DNA of 64,000 nucleotides from Tuctoria greenei (Eukaryota; Streptophyta; Magnoliopsida; Poales; Poaceae), in NCBI GenBank assembly GCA_036927565.1, contig JAYESD010000002.1:229421605-229485604 (forward strand), read 5' to 3'. This document shows positions 1 to 9,840 of the stretch, piece after piece (within the stretch, counting starts at the first letter, position 1; the number at the start of each line of letters is the position of its first letter). The notes under the pieces are model-generated. The model did no database searches and had not been told where the DNA came from. It was given only the letters and a program-made list of their open reading frames with translations. The position numbers and the translations under genes are program-made.

Positions 1-304
1 GTTCCACATCGGCCCTCCGCTACTCCATTGCATCCCGAGATGCGTCCGGAGGTGGTGGGCGCTGAAGAAGAGCACGTGCTGCATGAAGCGCGTGTTCAGG
101 GATGTCAAGATTCGCCGACGCAGTGATTGACGCCGGTGCACCATCGCGTTGTCCAGCTTGATTTGCTGGTGGAGGCGGCGGTGGTGGAAGTGTGACTCCT
201 GCTGGAGCCGTGGTTCCTGCTGGTGGCTGCATATTGGAGGGATTACCCCCAACAGCTTGAACAGCGGGATGACCATTGGATGATCCAGCGGCTGAGTTCA
301 CCAT
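1..304 (-). pseudogene. Element E gag-side ORF, N-terminal part
   Basis: The start is the ATG at 304-302, giving MVNSA followed by a Gly/Pro-rich stretch with a run of eight prolines. I chose it because element C has the same MVNSA start at 36388 in the same position after the primer-binding site; the longer frame from 376 would begin inside the LTR. An in-frame TAG at 22-20 falls where element C reads Gln, after which the frame continues to the window edge. In this family the N-terminal region precedes the gag capsid domain; that domain would lie off-window. Function beyond gag leader is unknown. Confidence 0.6.
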
Positions 305-320
305 TCTTGAAATCTCAGGC

Positions 321-341
321 GCCCCTTCCTGGCGCGCGAAC
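321..341 (-). other. Element E primer-binding region
   Basis: Directly downstream of the 5' LTR, the minus strand reads GCGCGCCAGGAAGGGGC, matching element C's GCGCGCCAGGTAGGGGC at the same position. It is not the initiator-Met type (TGGTATCAGAGC) used by the other retrotransposons here. I do not assign the tRNA. Confidence 0.6.
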
Positions 342-1212
342 TGTCGGTGTTTTTGATCCGGCAGATCTCCCGACACTACTAAAGTGTTAGAGGAGTTTGA
401 GGTTCGGTATGGGCGCGCGAAGATTCAAGAAGGTGAGATGTAGAATTACACAAGAGACACCAAGATTTACGTGGTTCGGGCCGCCTGAGCGTAATACCCT
501 ACTCCACGGGGTGTATTGATGTTGTATTGGATGTATGTCTAGAGCGTCTGTCTAGTATGTGTGTCGAGTGTGTAGAGTGTCTGTGTCTGGCCTCTCCTAT
601 GTATTGTCGGCTTGTCCTTTTATAGTACAAGGGCAGGCCGTTACAAGTTAGCCTGGCCCGACATGTGGTGCCGGCGGTTACTGATATTGATACACTTTCA
701 ACACGTTTAATTGCCCTTAATGACCGAGTTATGGGCTTTGACAGCACTGTTACTGGTAATTAAGGTCGTCCGATCGTGTGTCATTAATATAGTATTAATG
801 AAACTTGATCGGGTCTTGAAGTCCTTGGTTCCCCTTTGAAGATCCGGAGCGGTTGTGGAGTCTTCCGGAGGTTAGAGGCTGAAGATCCGACGGTTGGACA
901 CGTGGCAGTGCCGGAGCTCACTGTGGGGAACAGATAGGTCCGGTGCTACCTGACACATGTCAGTTCCGGAGCTTCCCTCAATCTGGGGTTAGGTCCGGGG
1001 GTGCCATTTCGGAACATAGCCCGGAGCTTCCCCCTTGTGGGTGGTAGCTCCGATTTGACAGTACACGTGGCGACCCTGGGACTAACCATGTTGGAGAAGC
1101 GGGTCCAGTTATGTCTGACATGTGGGCCTCCAAAGGTCTTCAAATCAAGTAGGTGACTTTCCCTTGAGATCTTTGCAATCCCAAGGTGTATATGGCACCC
1201 AGGGTACCGACA
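342..1212 (-). repeat. Element E 5' LTR (871 bp)
   Basis: On the minus strand it starts TGTCGGTACC at 1212 and ends CACCGACA at 342, so it has TG...CA ends with a short terminal inverted repeat. A TATA-like TATAAAA lies on the minus strand at 624-618. The plus strand shows repeated CCGGAGCT motifs at about 914, 965 and 1021, which are AGCTCCGG in element sense. Boundaries rest on alignment by eye with element C's LTRs. Confidence 0.8.
618..624 (-). promoter_or_regulatory. TATA-like box of element E LTR
   Basis: TATAAAA on the minus strand in the middle of the LTR, matching the place and context of the TATAAAA in both LTRs of element C (18807-18813 and 36663-36669). This is the expected Pol II promoter of the element. 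Confidence 0.5.
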
Positions 1213-2516
1213 CCTCCAGTTATAGAGAAGTAGCAGAAGTCTCCAATTGGAGAACAGTTGCCTCTAGTTACAGAGAAGCCACATCTGTCTCCAACTATAG
1301 ATCTACTGCAAAACTCTCCACTTGAAGAGCAGCCGCATCGGTCTCCTCCTTGCACTCGAAGTGCCCTGCACCCTACACCTGATCAGCCACTGGCAAAGCC
1401 GGCGAAGAATGTACGTGCCAAGAACAAGGGTCTGCGGCAGCGGCGATTATCGTCGAAGGAAGGTTGGAAGAAACCAATGAAAGCGTCAGAACCTAACTCG
1501 AGGGCGCTGAAAGCTAAGATGCATGCAAACTCGATGTATGAAAAGGGAAAGCCGATGTTAACCGTGGCCACACTCAAACAAGTTGGTAAACCTTGTGTTC
1601 ACCTTCATCAATACTACATGGAAAATTACAAAAAAAGTGATACCATACTAGTGGCATTGAAGGATAAACACTTTTTCTTGGGTGATGGCGCTTTTGTCAT
1701 CTCATGGACCAGTCTCTACGGCCTTTTCAACCTCGACGCGTTGGATGTCTCCCTAATACATTGCTACGCATTGTAAGTCTCCTAAAAAATTAGGTTCATC
1801 AATTCATACTCAATACAAGTGTTATATATTACAAATTTGACATTTTGCGTGTAGGGACCAGCAACAACATGCTCGTCATAACTCGCGAAATGCGTCTACT
1901 GCATATCTTGAGCCGCAAGTACCAGCGAGGACTTATATTCAAACGTCGAGTGGCAAAAAAGATGTTGTTCAATACTTTGTTGGGCAATGAAACAGTACAG
2001 TGATAAGGACTTCCTAGTGGTACCGTTCAACCCGGTAACCATTGGGTAACCATAGCAATATCTACACGGTACGACCAGGTCTGGTACTGTGAGTCCTCAA
2101 GGCCGACAGATGAAAAATCTGGCGAGCGAAAGACCCGGTCATGGAATGATATCTCTTCTGTTATTGACGAGTAAATTCCTTCTCCACATTAGTTTCCTTG
2201 CATGATAATTTTACATTAATTGTGAATGTTTTTGTTTAGGGCTTTTGGACAAGTAAAAGGAAAATGCCGACAGCTTACACATCATATTGCATTCGACGTC
2301 CCACAACAAGCTCCGGGCAACACGTGCGGCTTCCACGTCTGCCTACACATGGCTTTATTTGGAGAGAAACCTAATTGCAATGTATGTGTAAGTGCATTTA
2401 TTTTACTGTATTACTAATCTTTTGTTAAATCATATTTTATCGTGTTGTAGGACGACGGACCCACCTTCAGGAACGCTGAAGGTCGTAGCCTTAAGCAAGT
2501 TAGAGACGTCCTATGA
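1213..2516 (+). pseudogene. CACTA-1 Ulp1-like (C48) cysteine protease gene, broken
   Basis: This is the second ORF found in many plant CACTA elements, related to SUMO-specific Ulp1 proteases. Hallmarks are FNLDALDVSLIHCYAL (about 1725-1772), a catalytic-His region reading NHWV (about 2034-2045), an Asp region YCDSSRPTD (about 2088-2114) and the Cys region NTCGFHVC (about 2319-2342). Three GT..AG introns fit the breaks: about 1773-1854, 2171-2239 and 2382-2450. The last exon ends at TGA 2514-2516. The middle exon carries frameshifts at about 1988 and 2027, so the gene is dead. The N-terminus has no clear ATG because element E cuts it. Function in transposition is not established; the family assignment is solid. 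Confidence 0.75.
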
Positions 2517-3360
2517 AGGTTTATCATTTCTGAAATCATTAATTCAAACGGAAAATATCATTACCCAATAGAGTATTAGGTGACAGTTATTCTTTCTGCA
2601 AATTAGTTACATGTTAAGTTGGATGAAACGGGAATTCTGTGTAAATAGTTACTTGGTAACCCCGATTTACACTTTGTTAATATTTGATTGGTCAATGTGT
2701 GTACACTTTGTTAGTATTTGTTAATATTTGATTAGTTACATGTTAAGCCGGATGAACAAAAGACACTTGGCCATACATATGTTTCTATATGTGTATGTTG
2801 CTGACACAGGCAATGCGGCAGCCAAATCCTGGCTAGCTCTAGTATGCAGCCGGGAACTAGAATAATCAGGGGTGGGGGCACCTAATAGGAGACGCGCGTC
2901 TAGTAGGGAGCGTCTCCTGTTAGCGCCACACTGAACCTGCCTGTAGACAATTCATGACACGCTGTAACAGAGGATGTCTTGGATTACCTAAATAAAGGAG
3001 ACATTCTTTCTTATAGCACGTCTCAGATCAGTCAACAAATGTGCGATGGGCTATCATAAAGCCCATCCCGGATCAGTCAACATATCTGCGACGCGTTTTA
3101 TTAGAGCATGTCTCTCATGTATGATGATGGGCGACGCGCGCCTTGCGCGTCTCCAATGACCTTGTAAAGCCCGTATGTTATGACTCAAAGAAAGGAGACA
3201 CGCTTTCTTTGACCTTGTCTCGTACTTAGTATGATCGGTGATGCACCTGCCACTCATCTCTGATGACAACGTAATGCAAGACGCGATGACCGAGATGCAT
3301 CGTTTGTTCGTGTCCCTTCTTCGTTTAGGCACGTCTCGAATGAGCCTTTCTTACGTAGTG
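2517..3360 (+). repeat. CACTA-1 3' noncoding and subterminal region with terminal end
   Basis: No coding is visible. From about 2890 the region repeats short motifs of the GAGACGC / GCGTCTC type in both orientations, with AAAGGAGACA(C) blocks at about 2994 and 3192, typical of CACTA subterminal transposase-binding repeats. The terminal CTTTCTTACGTAGTG occupies 3346-3360. Confidence 0.65.
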
Positions 3361-3448
3361 CTGGAGATGGTTCACTTAAAAGCTGCCTGGGGAAACTGAT
3401 GACTATGTTTAGTTTTATATCGTCTGCTCTCAAAACAGAGTCAAATAA
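3361..3448 (+). other. CACTA-2 5' subterminal fragment
   Basis: The stretch GGTTCACTTAAAAGCTGCCTG followed by CTGATGACTATG closely matches 6214-6262 (GGTTCACTTAAAAGCGGTCTG then TTGATGACCATA). It therefore looks like one more unit of the same subterminal repeat, on the far side of the tandem array. Confidence 0.5.
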
Positions 3449-3521
3449 CTTGTCTAATTCAGCTAGTAGAGTGTTTGAGTCCGTTACATGAGGTTGTGAG
3501 TTCAAGTCCCATTTGGTGCAT
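3449..3521 (+). other. tRNA-like sequence (degenerate, possible SINE head or tRNA pseudogene)
   Basis: About 73 bases align by eye with the layout of a tRNA. CTAATTCAGCTAGTAGAGTG resembles a D-arm/A box, and GTGAGTTCAAGTCCCAT resembles a T-arm/B box, at roughly the right spacing. The anticodon stem does not pair well, so it is unlikely to be functional. It lies just before an AT-rich tandem array, but no SINE body or A-tail is evident. Confidence 0.4.
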
Positions 3522-3577
3522 CATTTTTAGCATATTAATCAACACAGTGAGGTGGCACATCATTTTCAGCAAATTCA

Positions 3578-5953
3578 GACAGTGCCCCTATTTCAAATTT
3601 CATAAATTTCCGAGCACATTTGCTATTCAATTAAAACAAATCATTGAAATGTATTTGAATTCAAATTCAAATTTGAATATGATTCAAAATTTGTCAATTC
3701 TCAAATTTGAGTTTATAATTTGGTTCTACACATTTTATTTTGCCTACAGGCAAAGTTGGGGTATTTTTGGACAAAGTTTGTGCTTGAGCTAGTAAGATCA
3801 AAAATGAGAAGGAAAAAACAAACTAAAGGAACCAATGAACATGGAATAAACTTAGAAGAAGAAAGATAAAATTGCAAACATAGCACTTGTTCAATCCAAG
3901 TAAAATCTCAAATTTGAGTTTACCTTTGAGTTACTCATAAATTTGAATAGTGCCCCTATTTAAAAGTTCATAAAGTTTAGAGCACATTTGCTATTAGATT
4001 AAATGAAATCATTGAAATGCATTTGAATTCAAATTCAAAATTGAATCTGATTCAAGGTTTGTCAGTTATCAAATTTGAGTTTATAATTGGGTTGTACACA
4101 ATTTATTTTGCCTACATGGGAAGTGGGGCTATTTTTGGAAAATTTTGTGCTTGATCTAGTAGAGATCAAAAATGAGAAGGAAAAAACAAATTTAATGAAC
4201 CAAAGAAATGTAATTTAATTAAACTTAGAAGGAGAGAGTAAAAATTTCAAACTTAGCACCTGTTCAAACAAAGTCAAATCTCAAATTTGAGTTCATTTTT
4301 GAGTTACTTGTAAATTCAAATAGTGCCCCTGTTTCAAATTTCATAAAGTTTAGAGCACATTTGCTAATCAATTAAATGGAATCATTGAAATGCATTTGAA
4401 TTCAAATTCAAATTTGAATCTGATTATAAGTTTGTCAATTCTCAAATTTGAGTTTATAATTGAGTTCTACACATTTTATTTTGCCTACTTGCAAAGTTGG
4501 GATATTTTTGGGCAAATTTTGTGGTTGAGCTAGTAGAGATAAAAAATGAGAAGGAAAAAAACAAATTAATTGAACCAAAGAAAATGGAATTTAATTAAAC
4601 TTAGAAGGTGAGGGCTAAAATTTCAAACTTAACTCTTGTTCAAACTAAGTCAAATCTCAAATTTGAGTTCACCTATTAGTTACTCGTAAATTCAAACAGT
4701 GCCCCCGATTCAAATTTCAAGAAGTTTAGAGGACATCTGCTATTCAATTAAACAAAATCATTGAAATGCATTTGAATTCAAATTCAAATTTGAATCTGAT
4801 TCAAAGTTTGTCAATTCTCAAATTTAGGTTTATAATACGTTCTACACATTTTATTTTGCTTACATGCAAAGTTGTGGTATTTTTGGACAATGTTTGTGCT
4901 TGAGCTAGTAGAGATTAAAAATGAGAAGGAAAAAACAAATTAAAGGAACCAAAGAAAATGGAACTTAATTAACCTTAGAAGGAGAGAGCAAAAATTTCAA
5001 ACTTAGCTCATGTTCAAACCAAGTCAAATCTTAAATTTGAATTCACCTTTGAGTTACTCATAAATTAAAACAGTGCACCTGTTTCAAATTTCATAAATTG
5101 TAGAGCACATTTTCTATTCAATTATATGAAATCATTGAAATGCATTTGAATTCAATTTCAAATTTGAATCTGATTCAAAATTTGTCAATTCTCAAATTTG
5201 ATGCTTGAGCTAGTAGAGTTCAAAAATGAGAAGGAAAAAACAAATTAAAGGAACCAAAGAAAATGGAATTTAATTGAACTTAGAAGGAGAAAGCCAAAAT
5301 TTCAAACTTAGCTCCTATTCAAACAAAGTTAAATGTCAAATTTGAGTTCACCTTTATTTACCCATTAATTCAAACAGTGCTCTTGTTTTAAATTTCATAA
5401 AGTTTAGAGCACATTTGCTATTGAATTAAATGAAATCATCGAAATGCATTTGAATTCAAATTCAAATTTGAATCTTATTCGATGTTTTTCAATTATCAAA
5501 TTTGAGTTTATAATTGGGTTCTACACAATTTATTTTGCCTACATGAAAAGTGGGGGTATTTTTGGACAAAGTTTGTGCTTCAGCTAGTAGAGATCAAAAA
5601 TGAGAAGGAAGAAACAAATTAAAGGAACCAAAGAAAATGGAATTTAATTAAACTTAGAAGGAGAGAGTCAAAATTTCAAACTTAGCTCCTATTCAAACCA
5701 AGTGATATCTCAAAATTTGAGTTCAACTTTGAATTACCCATAGATTCAAGCAGTGCCCCTGTTTCAAATTTCATAAATTGTAGAGCACATTTGCTATTCA
5801 ATTAAATGAAATCAATGAAATGCATTTGAATTCAAATTCAAATTTGAATCTGATTCAAAGTTTGTCAATTCTCAAATTTGAGTTTATAATTGGTTTCTAA
5901 ACATTTTATTTTGCCTACCTGCAAAGTTGGGGCATTTTTGTACAAAGTTTGTG
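3578..5953. repeat. AT-rich tandem array, unit about 370-376 bp, about 6.5 copies
   Basis: The anchor ATTTGAATTCAAATTCAAA (with small variants) recurs at about 3653, 4021, 4394, 4770, 5144, 5448 and 5824, giving spacings of 368, 373, 376, 374, 304 and 376. Each unit also carries CAGTGCCCC, a TTTGCCTAC segment and GAGAAGGAAAAAACAAA. The fifth unit lacks about 70 bp between the AAATTTGA and TGCTTGAG segments. No unit has a coding frame; the 105-codon frame in the first copy is a by-product of AT-rich repeat. It sits in the CACTA-2 5' region. Confidence 0.85.
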
Positions 5954-6107
5954 TAGGAAATTAAATTTAACTCAGACTGGGGAAAAGAGGGGAGCACTGC
6001 AGGACCCACCAGTCAGCTGCACTAGACTGACTATTATTACAGATTATAATCAGGACCGTGCACACCGAACTGTTTCCCCTTTTGTATCTGACTTTTGTGG
6101 GCCCTGT
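5954..6107. other. Noncoding stretch before subterminal repeats
   Basis: I see no gene, repeat or terminus here beyond ordinary CACTA-2 5' sequence. It joins the tandem array to the 43-bp repeats. Confidence 0.4.
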
Positions 6108-6240
6108 GAAGAGACATTATCCCAGGCGGTGGTTCACTTAAAGGGCGCCTGTAAAAACGTTATCCCAGGCGGTGGTTTACTTAAAAGCCTCCAGGAGAGA
6201 TATTATCCCAGGCGGTGGTTCACTTAAAAGCGGTCTGTGA
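6108..6240 (+). repeat. CACTA-2 subterminal repeats, 43-bp period, three copies
   Basis: CCCAGGCGGTGGTTCACTTA or its one-base variant begins at 6121, 6164 and 6207, exactly 43 bases apart, each preceded by a TTATCC-like lead. Short tandem subterminal motifs near the 5' end are characteristic of CACTA transposons, where they bind the element's regulatory protein. Confidence 0.7.
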
Positions 6241-6737
6241 AAATTGATGACCATATAAGGCTCGAGCATAACAAAAACCTAACCCGGGAGATTTTACATC
6301 AATGCCACCAGGGTGCCAAAATTTTCATTTGGCCCACGCTGCCGCCGCCGTCCTCGCCCTCACGGCCTAGCCAGGCCGCCGTCTTCGCCTCGCCACCAAG
6401 CGTTTTCATCCTTGCCGTCTTCACCCTTGCACTCATCATTGATCCCCGTCACGGTCGCTATCATCGTATGCCTCCCTCTTCCCTTTCCTGTAGCTACTCC
6501 CTCCGTTTCTTAATACGGAGTAGTTGTCGTTAGGACAGCTAAAACTTTTTTTAGACAACACTCAGCAGTTCATTTTTAGTTCATTTGGTTGTCTGAAATG
6601 TCAATTAATGATGTTGCTTGTACATGCAGTTGACGAAACGGAAAAATGTAAAGGAAAAAATCAATGTTTTTTATCCAATGTTTTTCAATGAAAATGAAAT
6701 TATATCTTATTTTTATTTTTACAATTTGACATAGAAG
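6241..6737 (+). other. CACTA-2 5' leader, GC-rich patch and MITE remnant
   Basis: A GC-rich patch at about 6330-6480 yields short proline/serine-rich frames but no recognisable domain; I read it as untranslated leader. The rest is AT-rich up to the first transposase ATG at 6738. Confidence 0.4.
6492..6600 (+). repeat. Stowaway-like MITE fragment
   Basis: CTCCCTCCGTTTCTTAATA is close to the conserved Stowaway terminal repeat of grasses and is followed at once by its partial inverse ACGGAGTAG, then TTGTCGTTAGGACA. Only one terminus is present and no second TIR or TA duplication is clear, so this is a fragment at most. Confidence 0.35.
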
Positions 6738-6801
6738 ATGGACCGCCGAGCGCAGATGTACAACATGCCAAGATCCTATGTACATTCAAAATGTTGCAAA
6801 C
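6738..6801 (+). pseudogene. CACTA-2 transposase-associated domain, start, cut by element A
   Basis: The ATG at 6738 opens a frame reading MDRRAQMYNMPRSY, matching the MDRxWMY start of the plant transposase-associated domain that precedes tnp2 in CACTA proteins. After 21 codons it is interrupted by the LTR of element A at 6802. The frame resumes at 18460/18465 with NFIEASKGHAKMQKIEDM. The CAAAC target duplication flanks the insertion, so the two halves were once contiguous. Confidence 0.75.
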
Positions 6802-9550
6802 TGTAACACCCTCATTTTTCATGCATAATGCATTGCATATATCCTCATACATGTTTGACATTAAGCCATGTAAAAAGGAACAAGATTAAAATGAATTTAG
6901 GCTTAATCTGGAAGTTTCAGTCTGTCAGGGTACGGACTTGTCCGGCCTTGTATCCGGACTAGTCCGGTGTCCCTATTCCTTTTGAGAAAATTCAGTTTCT
7001 TCAGAACCCGGAATTGTCCGACACAATGCACGGACTAGTCCGTTATTGGTTATGATGTTTTTCCAGACTTATCCGATTTCGAGCGGACTAGTCCGAGTAT
7101 GTCTAAATTTCAATCTGTTTCTAGTCACCTCGGACTTGTCTGGCCATTTACATTAGACTAGTCCGATGTAGCCTCTATTCCAAAATAGACTTGTCTGGTG
7201 CCTTATACGGACTAGTCCGGCCTACTGAATTCCACTCGGATTCTGTTATTCGCCCACAATTTTTTTTGGGTAATTGCCTTAATTGGGCCCAAGAACTTTG
7301 TGCCCAACCTCAGAGGAGCCTAGGTGGACCCCACCTTAGCCCCTACACGTCCCCCACCGAATTCCACTTGGAATTCACCCAAAACCCTACCTCTCCATCC
7401 CCTATATAAGCAACCCAATACCCTCACCTCCCCACCTTTGAGAAAAACCCCTTGCTGCCACCTTTGTTCTCATGTCAACGCTGACAAGGAGCCCATAAGC
7501 AAGGAGAAGAAGGAGAAGATGGAGAAGAAGCAATCAAGATTGATCTTCATTGATTCTTTGACAAATTGACGTTCTTCATCACCACTCTTCATCAACTCGT
7601 CTCCATCAAGCCCATATTTCCAAGAACCAAGGCCTCACGTCAAAATCTAGATCTTTGGATCTCTAAACACGTGCTACACCCTCTACATTAAAGTTTTCAT
7701 GCAAATTCAACCCCAATTCTCTCGGATCAGAAAACCCTAAATCTGCAGTCTGCGTAGTGCGGACTAGTCTGACCCTTGTATACAGACTAGTCCGACCTCT
7801 GAATCTGAACTGTGCTGAATTAATTCCAAATCTACTCAAATCAATTCCAAACTTGTTCAAACTTGTTGAAAACCATTAGAATTAGTTAGTAAACATTAAT
7901 AGCAACTCATTAACAAGTTTTACCTCACAATTGCATTGATCATGCATATCATGGCATATTGAGTACTATATGAGCATTATTTGATTGAATTGTGTGTTTT
8001 ACATGTTTGTCGCTCGGAATAGAAGGAGTTGCCGTAGAGAGTGCTTTCGAGGACCTGCAGAACAAGAGTTTCGAAGCCTTCAACCCAAATCAAGTTTAGG
8101 AACAAGGCAAGTGTCCTTGAACATATTGATCCTGTTTAAAGATTTTGTTTGCAAAATCGCATGCTCCTGTCGAAATTGATGGGAAAACCCAATTGTAGGA
8201 GTTTACTTGTTTTGTATGACCACCTTTGTCGCTTGAACACTATGTAGAGAGTCGGGAAGGGTATTTTGCACTTTTTGCTTCACAATGCTTAATTGGGTTT
8301 GGGAAACAATCAATTGGCATAATTCTGGACTATTGAACACATGAATGATGAGAATCGATATTGATGACCCTTTCGCAACATGGTGCCTAGGGATCTAAGC
8401 AAGTCGGTTATGTGGAATGGGATGGACTATTTCGGTAGTTGTGCTTCCTTTAGATCTAAGGACCGGTTCGTGGAGCGACCATCTAGGATTTATAGTGTCA
8501 CCGCAAGGCCAAGTATTGGTGCGACTTAGATCACTAATTAGTGAATTGCCAGTACTGTTTGGACCATTGAGAATGCTCGGGGAAGGGGTAGTCAGATTGG
8601 GTTTATAGTTGATGGTGTGACTACCCTGGGATACGAATGGCTGAAGAGGGGCCCTTGGTTGGATGTGCTCAGTTGGAGACATCACCACCGGTGAAATCTT
8701 AGTGGTATCTAAATAGGCTAGCAATCACTTTGTAAAAGCTATTTTGTGATCTTTAAGCCACACACCAAAGGAAGTGTGAGACGGCATAATTGAGATTCCT
8801 TAGTCATCGGAAGGTGATGAAATCACGAACTTGTGGGTAAAGTGGTACAACCTCTGCAGAGTATGCCTAAAACTATCATGATAGCCATGCTACCGATCAA
8901 TAGCAACCTGGACCCTCACATGACTAGATTATGGACTTTAATATGGTTTAATGGCAGGTATTGAATTAGGAGTTGGTATTGGATAATTAATTGGCTTTGG
9001 TATATGAAATTGATGGAAATGAGATAAATAAGCAGTTATGAGTTGGTTATGAATTATTTATGCTGGTCTTGGTTATTTATGTTGAAATTGATGTTATTTG
9101 GGTTATTTTGGGAAGAATCTCACTAAATAATGATATAATTGCATTTTCAATTGTTTTGAATGTACTTTTATGTAATTAGCCCATTTTATTGTCGTTCTTT
9201 TTTAAGCTACATGACATACTTTCCCACACTTGCTGAGTACGACATGTGCTCACCCACCAAATTCAGACGCAGGCAACCAGGTGGACTGCTAGGAGGTATT
9301 TGAGGAGTTCTAGGCATGTGTGTTACCGTCAAACCTCCCTGTGGAGTTTGATGTCATTAGAGTTTAGTTTTTCCACTGCAGTTTCATTAGAGATTGTACT
9401 CGAGTCTATTTGGTTTGTAATAACGTACTATTATTAGTAATATTATTTGAGACATGGTTTATATATGTTTATCAATTGTGTATGTGTGTTAAACATCTTG
9501 GGCACACATATGCATTACACTTGGTTCATTTTTCAGAATGGGGTGTCACA
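6802..9550 (+). repeat. Element A 5' LTR (2749 bp)
   Basis: Starts TGTAACACCC and ends GGGTGTCACA. The upstream part holds many copies of the palindrome CGGACTAGTCCG and its CGGACTTGTCCG variant (for example 6954-6967, 7031-7042, 7084-7095 and 7208-7220), also at about 7760-7800. A TATA box follows at 7403-7409. A block around 8834-8930 is shared with the LTRs of elements B and D. Confidence 0.9.
7403..7409 (+). promoter_or_regulatory. TATA box of element A 5' LTR
   Basis: CCTATATAAGCAACCC is preserved in the 3' LTR at the same place (TATATAA at 16317-16323). Element D has CTATATAAACAACCCC at the matching position, so this is the likely Pol II promoter of the Tekay elements here. Confidence 0.65.
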
Positions 9551-9566
9551 ATTTGGTATTAGATCC
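9551..9566 (+). other. Element A primer-binding site (initiator Met tRNA type)
   Basis: TTTGGTATTAGATCC begins two bases after the LTR end and differs at two positions from the usual TGGTATCAGAGCC, complementary to the 3' end of initiator tRNA-Met. It primes minus-strand DNA synthesis in this class. Confidence 0.75.
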
Positions 9567-9840
9567 GTGTTGGACCGTAGGACGCATGCCTAGCTAGAAT
9601 GGACATCACAAATCACTTAGGACTTCTTTCCTATTCAAAATTAGCCTATTTTGCACTATTTTGTCTTCCACTAGCTATATGAAATGGGAAAAAACTGCGT
9701 TTCTGCTGCTGCTGCTGCTGCAATTTTTGCTGTTTTTGCATCTTTTTGACCAAATGCACATACTCTCATCTGAATTTATGGCTGCTGCAATTTCAGAACT
9801 GATATTTGCTTTTCCTCTATGTTTCACATATTTTCTTGTA

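Larger units (their letters stand above)
1..1212 (-). mobile_element. Element E: partial Ty3/gypsy (Tat-type) retrotransposon, 5' end only
   Basis: Read on the minus strand, this is a 5' LTR (1212 to 342), a primer-binding region and the start of gag running off the left edge. The LTR text and gag start closely resemble those of element C (for example the stretch around 465-515 versus 18685-18720), so both belong to one subfamily. The rest of E, including its other LTR, lies outside the window, so no target-site duplication can be checked. It abuts CACTA-1 coding sequence at 1213, which implies that E inserted into that transposon. Confidence 0.8.
1213..3360 (+). mobile_element. CACTA-1: 3' part of a CACTA (En/Spm) transposon
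   Basis: The piece holds a broken Ulp1-like protease gene, then a subterminal region rich in GAGACGCG/CGTCTC motifs, and ends at 3360 with CTTTCTTACGTAGTG. Its reverse complement starts CACTACGTAAGAAAG, a canonical CACTA terminus. The left part lies beyond element E and off-window. After 3360 the sequence resumes with GGTTCACTTAAAAG-type repeats also seen at 6121-6239, so CACTA-1 appears to sit inside the 5' region of CACTA-2. Confidence 0.8.

Noticed and set aside
3054..3505. Minus-strand frames of 92 and 83 codons
   Set aside because: They overlie CACTA-1 subterminal repeats and the transposon end; no domain and no supporting context.
3578..5953. CRISPR array for the regularly spaced repeats (also 23455-24365)
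   Set aside because: Units are contiguous tandem repeats without unique spacers, in plant transposon DNA.
6237..6533. GC-rich frames of 98 and 66 codons as small genes
   Set aside because: Proline/serine/arginine-rich by composition, overlapping each other, in a transposon leader.
8395..8724. Antisense frames in Tekay LTRs (also 31126-31717, 41990-42581, 49622-50195) as protein genes
   Set aside because: They follow a conserved LTR block; frames split differently in each copy and no domain is seen. Kept only as part of the conserved-block finding.
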